Shown: one piece after another, positions 12,601 through 23,902 of the stretch
How the letters are laid out: the number at the start of each line of letters is the position of its first letter
Position numbering within the stretch: position 1 is the first letter of the stretch
Assembly: GCA_019914995.1 (NCBI GenBank)
Contig: CM034131.1
Location: 9,270,501-9,334,500 of the forward strand
Length of the DNA: 64,000 bases
Origin: Acanthochlamys bracteata
Lineage: Eukaryota > Streptophyta > Magnoliopsida > Pandanales > Velloziaceae
Reading direction: 5' to 3'
The notes under the pieces: model-generated
Seen by the model: only the letters and a program-made list of their open reading frames with translations
Told to the model about the DNA's origin: nothing
Databases searched by the model: none
Program-made: the position numbers and the translations under genes

Positions 12601-13535
12601 TATGCAGCAACAAAGTTACACAACAGAAGTATGTATCTGTTAATATGTTCTTAAAATCATGTCACAGCAATGCAACAGAACTTTGTACAATTCTGAGCTT
12701 TATGGTGTTGGCAAAACCATCAGGAGATGTGAAGAATGCTTTCACCATGTACTAGCAAGCAAACAACCACTAAAGGAGTAATCTTTTATCTCAAGATGCA
12801 TACTTCAAATCCTATTTCAGTGTTTCAGATTTAAGATTATAATCCGGCAATTATCTATTTGTTATGAAAATAGAAACTAACTTTCATAAGAGAAGAACAA
12901 ATCACCTGGAATAGATTAACAAGTTCAGGAATCTGGAACACACATGATATGTACATGATTTCAACAGCCAAGTTTATCACCGGTCTGCACGAATCATGGA
13001 CGCATGTTGGATCAACACAAGTTGTGACCTCCAATGGCAACGGCTGAAACCTTCCCGTATATACATATCTCAGGAACACAATCAACGCTTCCTGCCCAAC
13101 CTTCCCCTTGGGAACCAGCTCACTCATCCTGTACTTAATTTTTCCGCCACTATTACTGTTGCTACTGTTAATTGTTGGTGCAGATGTTGTTTTTGAGAAA
13201 AATTCACGGAAAAACGGACTCCTGGCGGCGAGAATGCATCGGTGAACAGCGACCGCAGAACCTCCGTCGACGATAATCTCAGCATCCGTGTAATCAAACT
13301 TGTCATCAGATCTAATTAGAAGGCTCTCAAGATTGACGCTCAATCTTTCAAGACCAATTACTTCCAGGTTAGCTCCGGTTCCTGAAATATCGCCGGCGAT
13401 CACCGGCGGTGATGTAGGCGGCGGAGATTGGTTGTTGATCGCAGCGGTTGTGGGGCCCGTGCTAAAGAAGCTCGTGGAACCGTTGGATGAAGCGAAGCTA
13501 ATGGAACTCGATGGTTCTGAAATGTTTCCCACCAT
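9647..13535 (-). CDS. NPR3: NPR3/NPR4-type salicylic acid receptor (BTB-ankyrin)
   Basis: Exons (minus): 12906-13535, 11628-12372, 10282-10476, 9647-9912, giving 611 residues; phases join without breaks. The N-terminus VGNISEPSSSISFASS matches the NPR3/4 clade. The BTB/POZ domain spans about 65-205 and contains the zinc motif Cys173-x4-Cys178-x-His180-x2-Cys183. Ankyrin repeats span about 295-395 (DDAYALHYAV, RGYTPLHVAA). The NPR1-like C-terminal region follows, with the EAR-like repression motif VDLNETP at 500-506 and a basic stretch KRRRFYELKKDVQ near the end. Arabidopsis NPR3 and NPR4 are 586 and 574 residues. These proteins bind salicylic acid, interact with TGA bZIP factors and NIM-interacting proteins, repress defence genes, and serve as CUL3 substrate adaptors. 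The four-exon structure is usual for the family. I cannot separate NPR3 from NPR4; most rosids have one gene of this clade. The start follows the first in-frame ATG; the frame upstream has only a TTG. Confidence 0.93.
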
Positions 13536-13759
13536 TGATAATAAGATTCGCGTCAAATTTAGAACTGAAAAAAAAATAGCAGAAGTTCAACAGAACCAGA
13601 GATCGATTTGTGAATCATGACTTACTTCAGCGATCCAACTTGTAATGGAAAGAACAAGAAAAACTTTCAGGAAGGTTAACTGAAGTTTCTAGTATGGAAT
13701 GAAGAAATTTTGTGGAAGAAAAGCTTGAAGAGAGAGAAGGTGAGTAGACCGTGAGGGCG

Positions 13760-13843
13760 AGTCAACCGTGACGAAGGTGTTGGTTAGATGCTGAAGGATA
13801 TTGCTGATATGACGTCACAGTAGCGGTGGTAGTGACGATGACG
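13760..13843. promoter_or_regulatory. TGACG / W-box cluster upstream of the NPR3/4-like gene
   Basis: TGACG occurs at 13769-13773, within palindromic TGACGTCA at 13810-13817, and at 13833-13837 and 13839-13843. A W-box core (TTGACT on the minus strand) lies at 13760-13765. All are 225-310 bases upstream of the ATG. TGACG is the binding site of TGA bZIP factors, the known partners of NPR proteins, and W-boxes bind WRKY factors. Function is inferred. Confidence 0.6.
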
Positions 13844-14580
13844 CAAGCGACGACGCGGTCTTTGTGCGTGGACTTATGATATTTAAGCAACTCTTCTTTA
13901 ATAAGCATAAAGAATCAAATTAATTCATTACTCACGACTTAAAATAAGTAAAATCGACAATAGTCTTTTTTAATTAATATACTTGAAACAAAGAAGGAGC
14001 GATTTCGTGCGTGTTTCTGTTATCTGGTTCCTCCTCTTCTTCTTTTTCTTGTTAACTGGTACCGTCACCACCCGGTAAATTTAAAGCTCGTTTGGGTGGG
14101 GTGACGGGGAGGTGAGTGGAGATTGAACGGCGACGAAACGAGAAGGAGGAAAAGTGTTGCCGTCGAGCGATCGCAAGAAGATGAGATCATGCGGTGGTGA
14201 CGACGCTGATGAAGCTAGCAGCCAAACGCTGATGAACTAACTCCTCCACATGTGGGTAGTACAAGGAGAAAGATTATTTTCCTGCGAAGGCCGCAGCAGA
14301 GTTGAACCAGGAGTTCTGCCAAAAAAGAAAAAAAAAACATCAATAAAAATCAAACCATCAATGATAAAAGCTATTGGAATATTCCATTTGTCGGAGCTAT
14401 CTACTCCATTCCGAACAAATGTTAAAAAAATTACAACAGTTAACAAAATATTGTTTCGCTTTCCGTGAAAATTAATTCATTTACCAATTCCATTTTCGTC
14501 GACCCAGGCATTTAATTTCACAATTCCAAACCAAACCTTAAGAATAAATATTTACAAGATTAAAAACTCACAGTAATATT
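13844..14580. other. upstream flank of the NPR3/4-like gene, no gene seen
   Basis: GC-richer patches at 14090-14260 are followed by AT-rich DNA. Short open frames on both strands near 14237-14468 match nothing I recognise and lean on poly-Lys/poly-Phe runs. No gene called. Confidence 0.5.
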
Positions 14581-15084
14581 TTGTCATTACAATGACTCTC
14601 CATGACATTTGACGAACTCCAGCACTCCGGCGACCATCTCCACCGTGCTAACTCCATTCGTCGTTGTAACCACTACAGTTTTAGGAACTCCGTCGATCTC
14701 GTATTGAAACACCCTCCATAACTCTCCACCAACCTTCTCAAATCCTCCCACGTCCCCGGCTTATTGTAACATTCTCCTTGTTCCTCTTCCCTCTCTCCTC
14801 TAACCTTCTCTTCCACTCTTCTTCATCCCTACGCAAGCACTCAACAAACACAAAGCAAAGCATATATTAGCATTCGCATTGACAGCTGCGTGGAGGAGTT
14901 GGTCGAGGCGAGGAACGAGTGCTGTGTTTGCAGAGATAAGGTTGCGTCGAGGATGTCGTCCTTGTCCAGCAGAGGGCCGCTGAGGGCTGTCGCTACGCTG
15001 CGGGCAATCGTGCATCTTGCCACTTCCTAGATGCCCTTTCATTGCCACCGCCAATGCACTATAAGAAGAAGAAACCTTATCCAT
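14581..15084 (-). pseudogene. unrecognised, apparently frame-broken coding relic
   Basis: GC-rich, coding-like sequence on the minus strand. An ATG at 15084 opens a 94-residue frame starting MDKVSSSYSALAVAMKGHLG. Further downstream a different frame reads GGELWRVFQYEIDGVPKTVV then TTTNGVSTVEMVAGVLEFVK and ends at a stop near 14591. The 3' segment has convincing protein character but is not in frame with the 5' segment, and the frame changes at least once around 14750-14830. A small intron could explain this instead, but I saw no well-supported splice pair. I do not recognise the family. It lies between the NPR3/4-like gene and the ZIP relic. Confidence 0.4.
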
Positions 15085-15350
15085 GGTCTCTCCTTCACTC
15101 TACAATCACAGAGGCAAAGTCAGCAACTTAGCAGGAATACAAAGTTCTTCAATGTACATATAAAGCGTTAACTAATTAATATTGCGAAAGAAACTATTGG
15201 GAAAATAACGCTCTATGTTTATTCATAAGTAAAAGTAATAATTTCCACATTTACTAATAATATCAGTTACTGAAAACATCGATCGGTACTTCCATCCAGT
15301 ACCCAAATTTGTACTTTCGAATTTAATCGTAAGATCGAGCTAAAATAGTA
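15085..15350. other. short intergenic stretch
   Basis: AT-rich sequence upstream of the relic at 14581-15084. Nothing recognisable. Confidence 0.5.
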
Positions 15351-15918
15351 GTTGTAAAAATCGGATTAGATATTAAACCGAAAAATTGTTCAGATCAACA
15401 GATCACGGATTGACCCGCTATGTTAAAAATATCAAAATATTAACGGTAACATGAACTCTTATTATTTTTCTTTATTAAAAAATATAAAATAAAAAATATA
15501 TAGAAAAATAAAAAATATTTTAAATAATAAATTTTAAAAGAAATTTTTTGTTTTAAAATAATTTTGTTATTTTTTTCTTACAATTTAATAGAATTAGTAA
15601 TATAAAAGCTTAAAAATTATTAATAATAAATATTTATAAATAAAATATAATAAATTTATTTTTTTATCACATCTAAATATAAAATATAAACTACATATTA
15701 TATTTTAATATAAGACTACTAATAATTATTTTTTTATTAATATATCATAAATTTAAATTTTTAAAATTTAATTTAATTTTATTTGATCCAGACAAGCAGA
15801 TCGATCGGATTGAAGCGAATCAATTGCATAAACGATTTTATTATAAATCTGGATCGATTTATGCTCCGCATCAATAATTTTTGAATTGATTTAGACGGAC
15901 CAATTCGGATTTTACAGC
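15351..15918. mobile_element. mariner-like non-autonomous element (TA-flanked)
   Basis: Left end GTTGTAAAAATCGGA and reverse complement of the right end GCTGTAAAATCCGAA are imperfect inverted repeats, with TA on both outer sides (15349-15350 and 15919-15920). TA duplication fits Tc1/mariner-type MITEs. The interior of about 570 bases is AT-rich in the centre with GATCGAT-type motifs near the ends, similar in design to the repeat at 3420-3970. No coding capacity. Confidence 0.5.
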
Positions 15919-16019
15919 TATGGCTAAATTTATAACACATAAGTCAAAATGGGTGTTAGAGAATAGGCGGTGGAATTAAAAGCCACCATTTGTTGCTAAT
16001 CGAATTGGGCAGGGTGCAT

Positions 16020-16866
16020 TCTACAGGTAAATCAAAATGGCTGCAACCAGAGGCCTAATGGTGCAAGTGTTCTCAGAGGCACCCATCGATAGACCGATTA
16101 CAATGGAGTGAACTACGAACCCATCTCCAAGGACCGGCACAAGATATACAAGTCATGTTTTAATTCAGAAACGTGCAGATTGTTGATGAGTTGCCAATTA
16201 TTAACCTGAGTTGTAATAAGGTTACGTCGAAGTGTAGCCTCTATAGCAACCTAGTCACTAGCTATTAATTGCTATAAGATTAGCTTCTCCGTCGTGCCCG
16301 TGAACATGCCCATGCCGGTGCATATGCCCGTGCCCTTGGAAGTAGACACCATTTCATTCATAGGGCTCTCATGATCCACAACTCTGGCGCGTTTCTTGGT
16401 CCGGTTATAAAATAGAAAGTGAGCATGATTGAGTCCACCATGGGAGTGAAGATCGCTGAAAGCATTGCAACAAATGTAGTGAACGGGAACTGGTGCCAGG
16501 GCTTATCAGGGCAAGCAAGGAGAGTGAAGGTCATCGAACGAGTCTGGCAAAACATGAATGTAACAGTCGCAAGGATAACACCGGAAGCGAACGTTTTCAC
16601 GATGACAAATAAATTCTGGTTGTAGAGTTGGGATTTTGCGTGAGAAGGGAGGAAGGCAGACACCTATCATGCTCGCGATCAGAATGCTAGGCATCTCGAT
16701 AAGCATTAAAACGCCTGGTTCTTGGTCTGCCATAGCACTCTCTTGATCAGGATTTCAGACCGCATGATTAGGCGACGTTTCGTGCTCCGTCGGAGGCGAG
16801 CAACAGAGAGAGAAAGGGAAGCAGAATGGTTGCGATCAAGAGGAGATTGGATAAGGTGGCTGCCAT
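16020..16866 (-). pseudogene. ZIP-family metal transporter relic (IRT/ZIP type)
   Basis: The relic begins with an ATG at 16866 and a signal-like start (MAATLSNLLLIATILLPF), then breaks. In shifting frames it shows SILIASMIGVCLPPFSRKIP (TM1), FVIVKTFASGVILAT (TM2), HVLPDSFDDLHSPCLP, KPWHQFPFTTFVAMLSAIF (TM3), the variable His-rich loop GHGHMHRHGHVHGHD at about 16290-16345, and a TM4 remnant VHSIVIGLSMGASENTCTIR at about 16050-16115. At least three frameshifts and several stops separate these blocks, and TM5-TM8 are missing. Intact ZIP proteins carry zinc or iron(II) across membranes with eight TM helices and a His-rich loop between TM3 and TM4. In Arabidopsis, as I recall, ZIP8 (At5g45105) lies between BRG1 and NPR3, and IRT1/IRT2 sit near NPR4 and BOI, so this relic is in a conserved position. 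Confidence 0.88.
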
Positions 16867-19270
16867 GTTTCTGGCTTTGAGAGAAGATTTTGTTGATCCT
16901 GAGAATGGTGATGATTGAGAATGATAAAGCCCGTAAAAATAAATGTTTGAAAGTACTTATTAAAAAAGTTTTTTTTAAAAAAATAAATATATTATTTTAT
17001 AAAAATTAAAAAAATTAAATTATATATATAATTATTTTATAATTTATATTTGGTCAGTATTTAAAAAATTTATTAAAAAATTTTTAAAATTTTATACATA
17101 ATCTTTTTGGAGTTGAAAATAAGCTTTTTCAGATCGATAATCAAACTAACGTACGAGTGTAAACAGAGCATTCATGCTGCCCTGTAGGATACCGTGTGCC
17201 GCTTTAGTTTAAAATGATCATGGTGATAAGAAAAATAACGTTATGACATTTTGGGTGTAGTCTTTTCGGCCTAAAAAATCAATTTTTTAAAAAAAGTCAC
17301 TACTAATTTATTTTTATAGATTCACATTCAACAGCATTAGTCATAATAACTTATTTTTCAATAATTTATTTTAAAAGATTTAGAACTCATTTGAAAATGC
17401 TTATTTTTTTATTCTAACTTTTTATTTTATATTTTTAAATAAAATTTTTATAATATTTTATAAAAAAATTTAAAACTTTTTAAAATAAAATTTATTTTAA
17501 AAATATTATGTATTTCAGAATAATTTTCAAAATATCCTCTTACTTTCAAGTTTCAACTCAAAAGAACAGATCCTTTGTCAAGGCTAGGCCCAGCTTATCT
17601 AACCCAAGATATGAGTCCAAACCCCAAGTAGTCAGTCCCTTTAAGTAGGCTCATAAACAGATCTAAACAAATCCACGAGGGTCCATCTCTACTAAATGCA
17701 TATTAATAGGCTGAATTTCAAGTAAGTACCCGAAATAACTAGAGATAAAGCTCACAAATTCCAACGCGCCCGCTCGAAGCCATGCTCCGGCGAATGACCA
17801 GCGGCTGCGGCGCCGGCGAGGCTGCAAATTACAAGCATTTATCTGTTTCTAAAGAATTCATGTAAAATGTTGTCTTGAGAAACTGGTAGATGTTTCTACC
17901 AATTGATGGAAACTACGTATAATACTTGATACATTTTACAATATAGGATGAAACTGAATGAAAGTTTACGCGTGCATACACCTCTACTTGGTTAATTTCA
18001 TGAGCATTGATTGGGTCAAATTTGATGTTCTTTTCTTGCTGTGAATAATGGTGGGTGTAGGTCTTCACATGACTTCCAGTGAAGCATACGCATTTCTTTT
18101 TTGAGATGAAGCACAAGCATATATATATAATGTTTAGATAATTAGTTTGCTGTGGTTCAAAGAAGGTCGTCAAGAACTGTGTCTTCTTATTGCTATTGTA
18201 ATCTTAAGAAAGAAACAGGTTGTCATGGCCTGCACTACATGTTTGTTCCCTTGGCTGATATGAAATTGGGCCAATCTTTTCAAATTGCAAAGATTATCTG
18301 GATTTGAAGTTTGAACTTTTAGTGCCAACGAAGAATCGAGGATAACTTAATTTTCTTCTACAGAGATAAGTCATCCCTTCACATTTCCACTAGAGAAATG
18401 AATACAAATCCACTCGTGGGATTCAGCTTGAGTGAAAGTGATTAATCAGCTACATGTGGTCACTGTGAATCTACTTCGAAAAAATATCTGGATTTAGTTG
18501 GACTTGATATATTTATGCGAGTTAAGATCTGGTGATGATGATTTTCTTTTAGTGATGTTTCTTGATTAGATGGACCTTACAGATTACTTTTAAATCTATT
18601 AGATTCTCTAATTTATTGTTGTAGAAACTGTCTTGCAAATGTGACTGAACCTTTCACTGGATACATCGCAAATTTGTTTCAAATGCTAATAATGGTATAT
18701 CACGTTTTGTGGCCCAATATCTGATTTCAGCTACTGGAATCGGTAATGCCTTGGAAGTGGAGAATATATTGACGTGTCTCTAGAGCTACAACATGATTCT
18801 GTCAAGTGATTGTTTCTGCTGTCCGGTAAACTTTCACTGGGATGTTAAAGTTGAATAGGATACAGTGTCCGATGCTTTCATTTCCTTTCTTTCATTTGGA
18901 TCCTTCGGTCACGTTCTTTCCTGACGGGAATTGAAAGCAATCCTTGAATCATCAGTGTTGGAATCACTTTGCAACAGGTCGCTGTAAGGATTGGATTTGT
19001 CCATCCAGGAACTTGGTGCTATTCCTTTACTTTCCCCACCTTTCTAAATCAGATTTGAATTTCTTGATCTTTTTTCTTTCAAACTCTTTCGTGTTGGTAC
19101 CACATGTTTTCAACCTGTCACGGCACTCTTCACCTGTGGCTTACATTACATTTCTTTATCAATGACTGATTTTTTGCTACCCGTATCACCTGTCGGCGTA
19201 CAGAATCTCTTCCGATCAGACATTACTAGAAAAGACCTGCTGGAAGTGTCAAGTTTCACAAAAATTGACG
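16867..19270. other. AT-rich intergenic DNA and unrecognised sequence
   Basis: AT-rich tracts at 16925-17110 and 17270-17530 resemble worn MITEs, with GTTTGA-type edges such as 16945 and 17145. At 17783 a short GC-rich frame starts MLRRMTSGCGAGEAANYKH on the plus strand and stops after 26 residues; it could be an orphan first exon. The rest, to 19270, has several short frames but no recognisable domain. Confidence 0.45.
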
Positions 19271-19289
19271 GACACTTGAGAGTAACTTA

Positions 19290-19525
19290 ATAGGGCTAAT
19301 TATAAGATGGCAATGATAGGAGCCCCACTCGTGAGAGCCAACTCCGCAGCAATAAAGCCAATCACATAACTTTCAGTACCGCAGTATGGTACATGGCACG
19401 ATAGCCAACCGCTTTTCTTCGGATGCCCTCAGGCTTTCGGGGCTTCTCAACACCTGCAGCAGATTTTGTGGAACTTAATTCATGTGGTTGAGTCGAGACC
19501 TTGAGACTAAACACTGTCCTGCTAC
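19290..19525 (-). pseudogene. unrecognised minus-strand coding relic
   Basis: On the minus strand one frame reads VSTQPHELSSTKSAAGVEKP then RKPEGIRRKAVGYRAMYHTA at about 19395-19510. Another frame just downstream reads ESYVIGFIAAELALTSGAPI and IAIL before a stop at about 19300. Both stretches look protein-like, the second like a membrane helix, and they are offset by one frame. I do not recognise the family. The block may be the 3' part of a dead gene. Confidence 0.3.
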
Positions 19526-22500
19526 TTGGATTTCATACATCAATGCCGTGTCTGATGTTTAAAACCTTTATTACGATAACCAGTTATGGTCTCAACTGTA
19601 CCTTCACCTACTGGACCGATCGGCCATGAATGCTTGGCTATTCTGCCACTATTTTGGAATACCAGGCATTGCCTTCATTTTTTGGTACTAAACGTACCTA
19701 CGATAATAAGTAATAATAAAATTTTATTATATAAATTTTCTATTTTTATAAATTTATTAATAAATTATATAAAATATTATTAACAATATGAAATTAAAAA
19801 TTATTAAAAAATTGAATAAATTATATAACATATTATTAAAATTTTATTTAAAATATAAAATTAAAAGTTATAAAGAAATTTTAAGGAAACCCTTAATTTT
19901 ATATTACGCTCGTCTCAGGCTGATGATTGAAATTTGAAGGACGCTGGTGAATAAGAAACGCTGTCCAGCTATCTTTGTCAGTCGGTTCTTTTTTCTTTAT
20001 CACATTGCATTCTTTTTTTTTTTTGTTTCTTTTTGGGCATGAGTTCCATGTCTCGTCGAAGATAGCGCGGACGGTATTAATTATTCTTCTTTCTTTCTAT
20101 TGAGTTGTTTCAACTTCCGAAGAGTACTAATGAAAGACTCAGGTAGCTAGTGACTGCGATTGCTTTTAATTGGAAACAATGGTGCTTCAACTTTCAATGG
20201 TTTCAATTGCATTACTCCATTAGATTAAAGTATGTACATCTTCCCATTCACTTACTTTCACTCTCACCACACCATCACACACACAAATCGATTCATGGAA
20301 ATTAGGAAAGGAGATGTGAGATCATTTTCATAGCATATTCATCGAATATCTAACAGTTTGATTTATAGAAAACTATTCGCACAGGAAAAGATGTATTTAA
20401 TCATCATAGATGGAAAACAACAGGATACACTCTCTTTCAAGGCATGGCATTGAAAGTGCAGCACTCTCCTTCCAAGATAGATGATAATAATGATAATGAA
20501 GAACCCATACCTTCCTCAAAAGACAAAAGGAGAAAGAAACCTTCTTTGGTGGAGAACATTTGACTTGTCAAGTAATTTTTATTTTAAAATATATTTTATT
20601 TTAGTAAAATTTTGATGGGTTTTATAAATTTTTTTATAGTTTTAAAAAATATAAAATAAATATTTATTTTTTGTATGTTTAATTAAAAATCAAATTTATT
20701 TTTCTAAATATTTTTTTATTTTAAAAACCTTTTTTATCATAAGTATTCTAAACGTTCGCTTCATTTGAAAAGAAAAGGTGAGAAAGAGATGGAATGGGGC
20801 AAATGACTTGTCTTTAAAATGTTAGCTTAGGGGCCACTACTAAAGGAAAAAAAAAGATAACAAAGAGTTGTGAAGATTGTTGAAGAAGATGAACAAGGAA
20901 TCCACATCAAAATCTTCATAAGTTAGCAACACTATTAATTTTGGGTAGGGGACTATTACATGTAGGCTGTTGTTGGTTTGAGAAAAAAATTTAATATCAT
21001 GTGTCTCACTCATTATTCAATTCTGAGTGTGGAACAGCAGTTGAAGGAACAAATTTGCATTTGCATTTGCTTTTGCTTGTGTCCATGATTTGGACTTGAT
21101 TCTTTTTTCATTTCCATACCTTTCAGTTGGAGTGAGAGCAGGTCCACAGACAAGAGTCAAAGGTAAAAGCAATGGACATGAGATACTTGCAGTTTCTCAA
21201 TAGCCATCATCAATCTATTACTTTTACTTTCTCTTAAAAGGATGCAGTTCCTACTTCTGAGAAAACATTAGAAGATATGAATAAATGCACTAGGCTGTAT
21301 GTTTTATTGTTTCCAGCAGTACTGCAACAAATTTATAAAGTTAATGGCTAGAAAAAGCAGTAATAAACTAACTAGATGTTATTTTTGAGTGTAGTCATTT
21401 TCACTAATTGCACTATTGTCCAATACTAAAACTTTTTTCTTAATGTTTTCATAGGAAGTAGTTTCGAATTGCGCAGGGAAGTGGGTGAGAAAAAGAGAGT
21501 GGCATCATTCGTTTCATTTTCATGGTTTGATGACTCACAACATGGAGTTCATGCATCATCGAAAGTAACGTATGATATAATACATAGAACATTGTGCACT
21601 GAGCAAAAACTCTATTGCCATTTGCAATTGATGACAACTTTTCTTTCTTTTTCTTGTGCAAAAAATATTAAAACATAGAACATGCAGTGGCTTTGCTTCC
21701 GCTATCTTGTCTATCAAATGGTCTCCCCCCTCTCTTTTGCCTCTATGATATGATGCGTGATATGAAATTGCTTACTTTTTTTAAGTGTTCAACTGTTGTA
21801 CATTTGTTTGTTGTTACTGTTGTAGCTAATAGCTGTACTACACATATAGATATGAAAGGGTTGGTTGAAACGAAGCAAAGGACATGATTCGCTGTATTTG
21901 TTACAGATGGGTTTGTTCATGGCAGATGAATGTAGGCAATGGTGTCACTATAGCGCTGCACTGTTAAAACTAGCGTAGAAGAAAATCCAAGCTATCTAGT
22001 AGCTACTTCAAAGCAATTGATTCACCAGTAGGTAGATTAGAAGAAGATCAAAATATATAAGTTACCAAACAAACCGATGCAGCAGAAAATTAGCTAGCCA
22101 GAACAAACTGGAATCTGTAATGCATTGCAAGAAAAAACTAACCCCACATTCAAACAAAACAAATAACAACAACTTATCATCGTCATCATCGTCATCGTTC
22201 TATCCAACTACAGAAGCAGAGCAGGAAAAAGGAAAAGAAAACAAGAAAACCCTAATTAACCGTCCTCGTCCCCAACTCTATTATCTTTTCAAGTTGCCGA
22301 CGACTACAGAGGTCCTACACCCAGGTCGTCACCAAAAACTATTTCTCTCTGGTGCATGCATGCATGTAACATGCAAACTTAATTTCTTTCTCCCTAATGA
22401 CAAAAAACAAAAATTTTAACACTGTTTACGCATCATCGCAGTCCTTGTACCCATTTGATTTTTTTTCTTTCATTTTAGTAAACAAAAACTCCTGTATGAA

Positions 22501-23270
22501 TAATCAACCAAATTAATTAATAATTACAGACAACGTCTCCACGTAAGCACTACCGCACACGTAGACTGAACTGGAATGAACGAAATGAAGTGCACGCTAG
22601 TCCAGCACAATCACAACCGTAAGTTCTTCATCTATTTAATAAAACATTGTATAGTTTAGAGCATGTCTCATACCACCAAACTTATTTCTTTTTATCAGAT
22701 TCAAATTTAATATTTACATAATTTAATTATATTTAAATTATATTTGTCTTTATATTAAAATTTAATTTCATCAGAAATTTATTTTTATAAAAGTTAGTTT
22801 CATAAGACTTAACTTGTGTGCAACTTAGAGCACCGGGACTAATTAAAAGGAATGCTTATGGGAGAGGCTCCACGTCGGTAAACCAGTAGTCCATGTTAAA
22901 AAAAACATCCACATTACTCCACCGCGGTTTTCATTTTGCATAACGTGCCAATGTAATTAAGGATTTGTTTGAAAGTAATTTTAAATATTTTTGAAATAAA
23001 AATATCTTTATTTTATTTTAACAAATAAATTTTATTTTGTATTTAAAAAAATAATAAGATTATACTATATCTTTATTATATTTATGAAATTTATATAAAA
23101 TATCATTAAAAAATTTAAAATTAAAAACAAAATTAAAAAAACTCGCTGTCAAGCGCACACTAAACTTTTCGTTTCTCTTTGCAAGCGGCCAATAGACAGA
23201 ATCACTCGTGGCCCACACGTGGTACGGTTAAGTGACGAAACAAATTTTACCGTGACGGAGCAGGGGAAAG
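19526..23270. other. long gene-poor stretch
   Basis: AT-rich tracts at 19695-19890, 20570-20720 and 22690-22800, plus a MITE-like tract at 22970-23140 with edges TTTGTTTGAAAG and GCGCACACTAAA. The longest open frames (21449-21887, 22120-22419) are low-complexity or match nothing I know. No gene called. Confidence 0.55.
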
Positions 23271-23290
23271 CACGTGAGTGATATATAAAG
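23271..23290 (+). promoter_or_regulatory. G-box plus TATA box with no recognised gene
   Basis: CACGTG at 23271-23276 is followed at once by TATATAAAG at 23282-23290 on the plus strand. The sequence downstream to about 23530 is GC-richer and has a 65-codon frame that opens with GTG, not ATG. It converges on the 3' end of the BOI-like gene. It may drive a non-coding transcript or be the promoter of a lost gene. Confidence 0.35.
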
Positions 23291-23902
23291 AACGAGATCT
23301 GCATCGGTATCGACGGTTTAGCTACACGCGTGGTAGAGGAATCACGGTTGCAGGGTTTAGCATTAGGTGAAGTAAAGGAAAGAGCATTTCGTCTTCTAGT
23401 GAGCTGGATGTGTTTTCATCGTACGGTTGTTTGTTCCCGGCGGGTAGTCCCCGCCGTGCATAGCAGGTACGTGATGTGGGTCCATTCTGAGTCTGACGTG
23501 TCTGATCATATGAGACTGTTACTTTAAAAAGAATACGGAAACGATAATAAAATATAAATAATGAAGATTAGTTTGAGCAATAAATAAAGGAGAGAGGGAA
23601 AGAAGTTCAACAAATGACGATTGAGATCTGTAACGTGTGTGAACTGCCGTGAATGGACAAGCACTGAAATCGTGAACGTCAAGGTATTTGATGCCAATTC
23701 ACTTCAATTTATTAGCTGCTTTGTTATCATAACCTTCATTACGAACTTGGAAAGTTAAGATTGTAGAAAATAATTTTGCTAATAATTAAATCTTTTCTCT
23801 ACGAGAAAGAAATTGAGAGAGTACTTCAAAATCGCTTTAACTTCTAAGGAAAGAAAAAGAAGATGATTCGATTGTTAACAAATTAATTGATTGAATAAAA
23901 AC

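Noticed and set aside
13536..13556. Longer N-terminus for the NPR3/4-like protein
   Set aside because: The extension opens with TTG. The ATG at 13535 matches the family start (VGNISEPSSS).
21449..22419. Small open frames in the 21-22 kb region
   Set aside because: Short, low-complexity, no codon or domain support.
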